DNA of 64,000 nt, taken from assembly GCF_003116585.1 (NCBI RefSeq), contig NZ_QEHM01000006.1:434001-498000 (forward strand), in the 5' to 3' direction. The translations under genes were made by a program, and so were the position numbers. The first letter of the stretch is position 1; every line of letters begins with the position of its first letter. The notes under the pieces are model-generated. The model was given only the letters and a program-made list of their open reading frames with translations. It was not told where the DNA came from and ran no database searches. This document shows positions 60,384-64,000 of the stretch, in pieces. The stretch is from Albibacillus kandeliae (GTDB lineage: Bacteria; Pseudomonadota; Alphaproteobacteria; Rhodobacterales; Rhodobacteraceae).

Positions 60384-61679
60384 TCAGCGCTCCACCGGCA
60401 AACCGCTCGGCAGGCTCTCGGGCACGCCGAGGCGTCCGTCGATGCTGGGCTGATCCGTCAGGGCTCCGAGAAATGCGAGAAGGTTGGCGACCTCGGCATC
60501 GCTGAGCTCCATCGGGGCGAGGCTGTTGGCGGCGGCGATGGCCTCGATCTCCTCGGGGCGGTCGAGCACCCAGGTGTCTTCGACGGCGAGCGCGGGCAGA
60601 ATGGCCTGGGCCGGGTCATAAGCCCGCAGGCTGGCGACGGGGGCGAGGTGGTGGCGGACCACCGCCTCGAGCGAGGCATAGGCGCCGTCGTGGCCGTAGG
60701 GCGCGGTGGCGGTCACGTTGCGCAGGCTGGGGGTGCGGAAGGCGTAGGCGTCCTTGGGATCGCCCGTCACCCGCAAACGCCCCACATCGCGGGCGTGGCG
60801 CTCGAAGCGGGCGGCCTTGCCGGGGCCGAGCTGGGGCATGGCGATGGCGTGGAAGTCGTGGTCGGTCTGGAAGCGGCCCGCGTGGCAGCCGTCGCAGCCC
60901 GCCTTGCCGTAGAAGAGCTCCATCCCCGCCGCCGCGTCGAGCGCGAGCGGCTCGCCGGTGCGCAGGTAGCGGTCGAAGGGGCTGTCGTCGGCGCGCCATT
61001 CGAAGGCGATGAAGTCAGCCATCACGTTGGCGATGTCGGCGAAGTGCAGCGGGCGGGGGCCGATCACCTTGTCGAACTGCTCGCGATACGCGGAGATCGC
61101 CTCGACCCGGGCGGTGAGCGTTTCCCATGCCCCGCCCTTACCGGTGATGAAGCCCTGGCGCACCGCCTGCGAGACATCGCTTTCGGCGTAGTGGCCTGCC
61201 ATCTCGTCGGGCGAGAGGACCGGGAACATGGCCTGCGCCGAGAGGGCGTTGCGGAAGCCCTCGGCCATGTCGGGGCCAAGCGGGGTGCGGATGCCGTGGG
61301 GTCGGGAGGGATCGTCTTCCAGCCGTCCGTCGTGGAAGAAGCGGGTGAACTCGGTGGCGCCGAGATTGAAGAGCGCCGGTGCGTTCCGTGGGATGCGTTC
61401 CTCGGGGAGGTTCGCCGGGTCGGTCACGCGGTCCGGGCCGAGGCCGATGCCGCCATCGCCGAGCCCCAGCGAGAGCCCGTCGGAGGTGGCGAAGCGGGGG
61501 TGGTGGCAGGTGGCGCAGGAGACGTCGCGGTTGCCCGAGAGGATCGGGTCGTAGAACAGCAGCTGACCGAGCTTGACCGAGGCCATGTCGGTCTCGGGGA
61601 ACTCGGCCTCGGTGCGGGGCAGCGGCCCGGCGAGGGCCGGCGCCGCCGCCAGCAGCGCCGCGAGGCCAAGGGCCCTCAT
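60384..61679 (-). CDS. Di-haem cytochrome c peroxidase (CcpA/MauG superfamily)
   Basis: 431-residue periplasmic protein. The signal peptide is MRALGLAALLAAAPALA, cut before GPLPRTEAEFPE. Two c-type haem sites are present: DVSCATCHHPRFAT in the N-terminal domain and KAGCDGCHAGRFQTDHDF in the C-terminal domain, with APYGHDGAYASLEAVV later providing family features. The enzyme would reduce peroxide, or oxidise a partner as MauG does. The start at 61679 overlaps the galM stop by four bases (ATGA), so it is part of the xylB-xylA-galM unit, which is unexpected for a peroxidase. Confidence 0.9.
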   Translation of the reverse strand: MRALGLAALLAAAPALAGPLPRTEAEFPETDMASVKLGQLLFYDPILSGNRDVSCATCHHPRFATSDGLSLGLGDGGIGLGPDRVTDPANLPEERIPRNAPALFNLGATEFTRFFHDGRLEDDPSRPHGIRTPLGPDMAEGFRNALSAQAMFPVLSPDEMAGHYAESDVSQAVRQGFITGKGGAWETLTARVEAISAYREQFDKVIGPRPLHFADIANVMADFIAFEWRADDSPFDRYLRTGEPLALDAAAGMELFYGKAGCDGCHAGRFQTDHDFHAIAMPQLGPGKAARFERHARDVGRLRVTGDPKDAYAFRTPSLRNVTATAPYGHDGAYASLEAVVRHHLAPVASLRAYDPAQAILPALAVEDTWVLDRPEEIEAIAAANSLAPMELSDAEVANLLAFLGALTDQPSIDGRLGVPESLPSGLPVER

Positions 61680-62620
61680 GGCGTCACCCTGAGCGCGAGG
61701 CACTGACGGTAGGGTGCGTCGGGGGCCGCGATGGATTGCGGAAAAGCGGGGTGGTTGACCGCGTTGGGCCAGCCCTGCGGTTCGAGGCAGAGGCCGTGAA
61801 AGGGGGCATGGGCGCTGCCGTGCAGCGGCCCGATATAGGCGCCGGTATAGGCTTGCAGGCAGGGCTGGTCGCTGACCATCCGCATCTCCCTCCCGCCCGG
61901 CGCGGTGAGGATCACCGGGCTCTCCTCCGTTGCGGCGAGCCTAGCATAGGTCATGTCGAGTCCGGAACTCTCCGGATCGGCCTCGGCGATGGTTCTGCCG
62001 GACCGCAGGTCCAGGGGGGTGCCCGCCACCGGCTCGGTCCGCTCGGTCGCGACGTTCGCGGCGTCGCTGACCACGCGGGTGTCGGCGGGGACACGCAGGT
62101 GGTGGCCCCAGATCGTGCCCTGCCCCGCGAGGTTGTAATAGGAATGCTGGGCAAGGCTGACCGGCGTCGGGTGGTCGGCCTCGGCGGCCATGTCGTAGGT
62201 GAGCCAGCCGTTTTCGAGCCGGATGGTGACGGTGAGGTCAAGCCGCCCCGGAAAGCCCTGGTCTCCGTGCTCGGAAGTCAGACGCAGCTCGACGGCGCGG
62301 GCACCGTCGGTCTCCATCTGCCAGAGCCGGGTATGGATGCCCCCTGCCCCGCCGTGGAGGCAGTTGGGCGGCTCGCTGGCGTCGACCTGCCAGCGGGTGC
62401 CGTCGAGGATAAAGGCGGCGCCGCCGATACGGCCCGCGACCCGACCGACGATGGCGCCGAGGAACATCGGGTTCTGGCGGTAGTCCCCGGCCTTGTCGTA
62501 GCCGAGGACGATGTTGGTGCCGTCGCGCATCTCCCAGCTCTGGGTGATGCAGCCGAGGTTGAGGAGGGCGACCCGCTGGCCGCCGTCCTCGAGAACATGG
62601 CGCCGGATCTCCTCCCCCAT
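61676..62620 (-). CDS. galM: Aldose 1-epimerase (galactose mutarotase family)
   Basis: 314-residue cytosolic enzyme interconverting alpha and beta anomers of aldoses. Motifs: VLGYDKAGDYRQNPMFLGAI, the substrate Arg in GRVAGRIGGAAFILDG, NCLHGGAGGIHTRLW, the catalytic His in SLAQHSYYNLAG, and the catalytic Glu in HGLCLEPQGWPNAVNHPAFP. It lies 8 bases after xylA and overlaps the peroxidase gene. In this operon it would speed the supply of alpha-D-xylose for XylA or glucose for Glk. Confidence 0.92.
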   Translation of the reverse strand: MGEEIRRHVLEDGGQRVALLNLGCITQSWEMRDGTNIVLGYDKAGDYRQNPMFLGAIVGRVAGRIGGAAFILDGTRWQVDASEPPNCLHGGAGGIHTRLWQMETDGARAVELRLTSEHGDQGFPGRLDLTVTIRLENGWLTYDMAAEADHPTPVSLAQHSYYNLAGQGTIWGHHLRVPADTRVVSDAANVATERTEPVAGTPLDLRSGRTIAEADPESSGLDMTYARLAATEESPVILTAPGGREMRMVSDQPCLQAYTGAYIGPLHGSAHAPFHGLCLEPQGWPNAVNHPAFPQSIAAPDAPYRQCLALRVTP

Positions 62621-62628
62621 TGCCGTGC

Positions 62629-63936
62629 TCAGACGAAGCGGTTGACGTAATTTTCCAGCTGCTCCTGACGGCCAGAGCGCGGCTCGGGTGCGATCTCGCC
62701 GCCGTGAACGCGGGCGAAGATGCTGTCGAAGTCGCTGTCGAGCATGGCTTTGGCCTCGGGCGTTGCCCAGCCCGCGTAGCGGTCGGCGAGCGCCTTTTCC
62801 AAGCCGCCGTCTTCCAGCATCGCGGCGGCGGCCTTGAGGCCACGGGCGCAGATGTCCATGCCGCCGATGTGGCCCGCGATCAGGTCCTCGGCGTCGAGCG
62901 ACTGGCGGCGCAGCTTGGCGTCGAAGTTGGTGCCGCCGGTGGTGAAGCCGCCGGACTTGAGGATGTGGTAGTAGGCCAGCGCCACCTCGGGCACGTTGTT
63001 GGGGAACTGGTCGGTGTCCCAGCCGGACTGGTAATCGTTGCGGTTCATGTCGATGGAGCCGAGCATCCCCTCGGCGGTTGCCACCGCGATCTCGTGCTCG
63101 AAGCTGTGACCGGCGAGGATCGCGTGGCCCTGTTCGAGGTTCAGCTTGACCTCGTTCTCCAACCCGTACTTGCGCAGGAAGCCGATGCAGGTGGCGGCAT
63201 CGAAGTCGTACTGGTGCTTGGAGGGTTCCTGCGGCTTGGGCTCGACGAGGATGGTGCCCTTGAAACCGATCTTGTGCTTGTATTCGACCACCATGTTCAG
63301 GAAGCGGCCCATGTGGTCCAGTTCCTGCCCGAGGTCGGTGTTGAGCAGGGTTTCATAGCCCTCGCGGCCGCCCCAGAGCACGTAGTTCTCGCCGCCGAGG
63401 CGGTGGGTGGCGTCCATGCACATCTTTACCGTCGCGGCGGCATAGGCGAAGACATCCGGGTCGGGGTTGGTCGAGGCGCCTGCCATCCAGCGGCGGTGGC
63501 CGAACATGTTCGCGGTGCCCCAGAGCAGCTTGGTCTTGCGGGTCGACATCTTGTCTTCGAAATAGTCGATCACGCCCTGGAAGCGGTCGAAGCTCTCGGC
63601 AAAGCTGTCGCCCTCGGGGCGGATGTCGGCGTCGTGCCAGCAGAAGTAGGGCGCGCCGAGGATGTCGAACATGTCGAAGGCCACGTCGGCCTTGACCTTG
63701 GCGTTCTCCACCGCGTCCTGCGGGTACCACGGGCGCTGGAAGGTCTGGCCGCCGAAGGGGTCGCCGCCCTCCCACGCGAAGGAGTGCCAGTAGGCGACGG
63801 CGAAGCGGAGGTGATCCTCCATCCGCTTGCCCATGACCACCTCGTCCGGGTTGTAGTGGCGGAAGGCCAGCGGGTTGTCGCTGTCGGGTCCCTCGTACTG
63901 GACGGGGGCGATATCGGCAAAGAACGGATGGGTCAT
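62629..63936 (-). CDS. xylA: Xylose isomerase
   Basis: 435-residue cytosolic enzyme (group II, ~440 aa) converting D-xylose to D-xylulose, a tetramer with two divalent metals per subunit. Active-site blocks: [20 protein letters not shown] with the catalytic His, [40 protein letters not shown] with a metal Glu and Lys, [20 protein letters not shown], and [20 protein letters not shown]. The start [20 protein letters not shown] fits the family. It lies 10 bases after the xylulokinase stop and heads the xylA-galM-peroxidase part of the operon. Confidence 0.97.
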   Translation of the reverse strand: MTHPFFADIAPVQYEGPDSDNPLAFRHYNPDEVVMGKRMEDHLRFAVAYWHSFAWEGGDPFGGQTFQRPWYPQDAVENAKVKADVAFDMFDILGAPYFCWHDADIRPEGDSFAESFDRFQGVIDYFEDKMSTRKTKLLWGTANMFGHRRWMAGASTNPDPDVFAYAAATVKMCMDATHRLGGENYVLWGGREGYETLLNTDLGQELDHMGRFLNMVVEYKHKIGFKGTILVEPKPQEPSKHQYDFDAATCIGFLRKYGLENEVKLNLEQGHAILAGHSFEHEIAVATAEGMLGSIDMNRNDYQSGWDTDQFPNNVPEVALAYYHILKSGGFTTGGTNFDAKLRRQSLDAEDLIAGHIGGMDICARGLKAAAAMLEDGGLEKALADRYAGWATPEAKAMLDSDFDSIFARVHGGEIAPEPRSGRQEQLENYVNRFV

Positions 63937-63946
63937 GGCGGAACTT

Positions 63947-64000
63947 TCAGGGATGGGCCTTCAGGGCCGGGTAAGAGGCGGCGAAATCGGCATAGGCGGC
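63947..64000 (-). CDS. xylB: Xylulokinase, C-terminal end only (cut by window edge)
   Basis: The last 17 codons and the stop of a minus-strand gene: [17 protein letters not shown]. The pattern Y-x-x-F-x-x-x-YPALK is the usual end of xylulokinases, and the position 10 bases before xylA fits the common xylB-xylA order. The fragment is short, so the call rests mostly on context. Confidence 0.7.
   Translation of the reverse strand, partial: AAYADFAASYPALKAHP

Overview
The window is very GC-rich, with codon third positions dominated by G and C. It reads as a chromosomal segment of an alphaproteobacterium, most likely a marine or host-associated Rhodobacterales (Roseobacter-type) strain. The reasons are the density of periplasmic binding-protein transporters (ABC and TRAP), the RTX/FG-GAP protein, the PuuE-UraD fusion, the XylF-type sugar locus with a ROK regulator, and short 3'-end intergenic elements of a kind I recall from that order. 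I saw no rRNA, tRNA, CRISPR array, insertion sequence or phage gene. Genes are tightly packed: no gene-free stretch exceeds 300 bases (the longest is 21321-21605).

Layout. (1) 1-1595: the start of a LivK-type binding-protein gene cut by the window edge, divergent from an AraC-family regulator. (2) 1710-11900: the most unusual locus. A GntR-type regulator with two winged-helix domains faces a complete spermidine/putrescine-type ABC importer (binding protein, two permeases, ATPase). Around these lie two paralogous GT1-like glycosyltransferases, two paralogous small cupins, an aldehyde dehydrogenase and an NTF2-like protein. (3) 11901-24702: an FG-GAP/RTX secreted protein, a metallo-beta-lactamase-fold hydrolase, an M20D amidohydrolase, an OmpR-type two-component pair, a LysE exporter, a GH13 sugar phosphorylase, a DUF1326/DUF2182 pair and a Na/Pi cotransporter. 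(4) 24850-31596: a TRAP transporter, Rieske oxygenase and glutamine-synthetase-like operon with a divergent IclR regulator. (5) 31607-40311: an unrecognised secreted protein, an SDR, and a purine (urate/allantoin) degradation block comprising ureidoglycine aminohydrolase, an NCS2 permease, ureidoglycolate lyase, fused allantoinase/OHCU decarboxylase and HIU hydrolase. A divergent GAPDH and an MBL-fold protein are interspersed. (6) 40348-46804: caspase-like protein, AAA ATPase, catalase, GAF histidine kinase, LysR regulator. (7) 47058-53083: tamA-tamB. (8) 53121-64000: xylose/aldose use: xylF-H-G-glk, ROK repressor XylR with a clear operator palindrome, xylB-xylA-galM, plus a CRTAC1-like protein and a di-haem cytochrome c peroxidase.

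How the genes work together. Three import-and-catabolise modules are readable. The xylose module imports aldoses by ABC transport, then isomerises (XylA), epimerises (GalM) or phosphorylates (XylB, Glk) them. The purine module takes 5-hydroxyisourate to glyoxylate but lacks uricase and allantoate hydrolase here. The TRAP/Rieske/GS-like operon probably imports an organic acid or amine that is glutamylated and oxidised. The pot-like/GT1/cupin module has the same import-plus-enzyme logic, but its substrate and chemistry are unknown; it is the best candidate for an undescribed system. In two transporter operons a strong stem-loop follows the binding-protein gene directly, consistent with differential expression of the binding protein.
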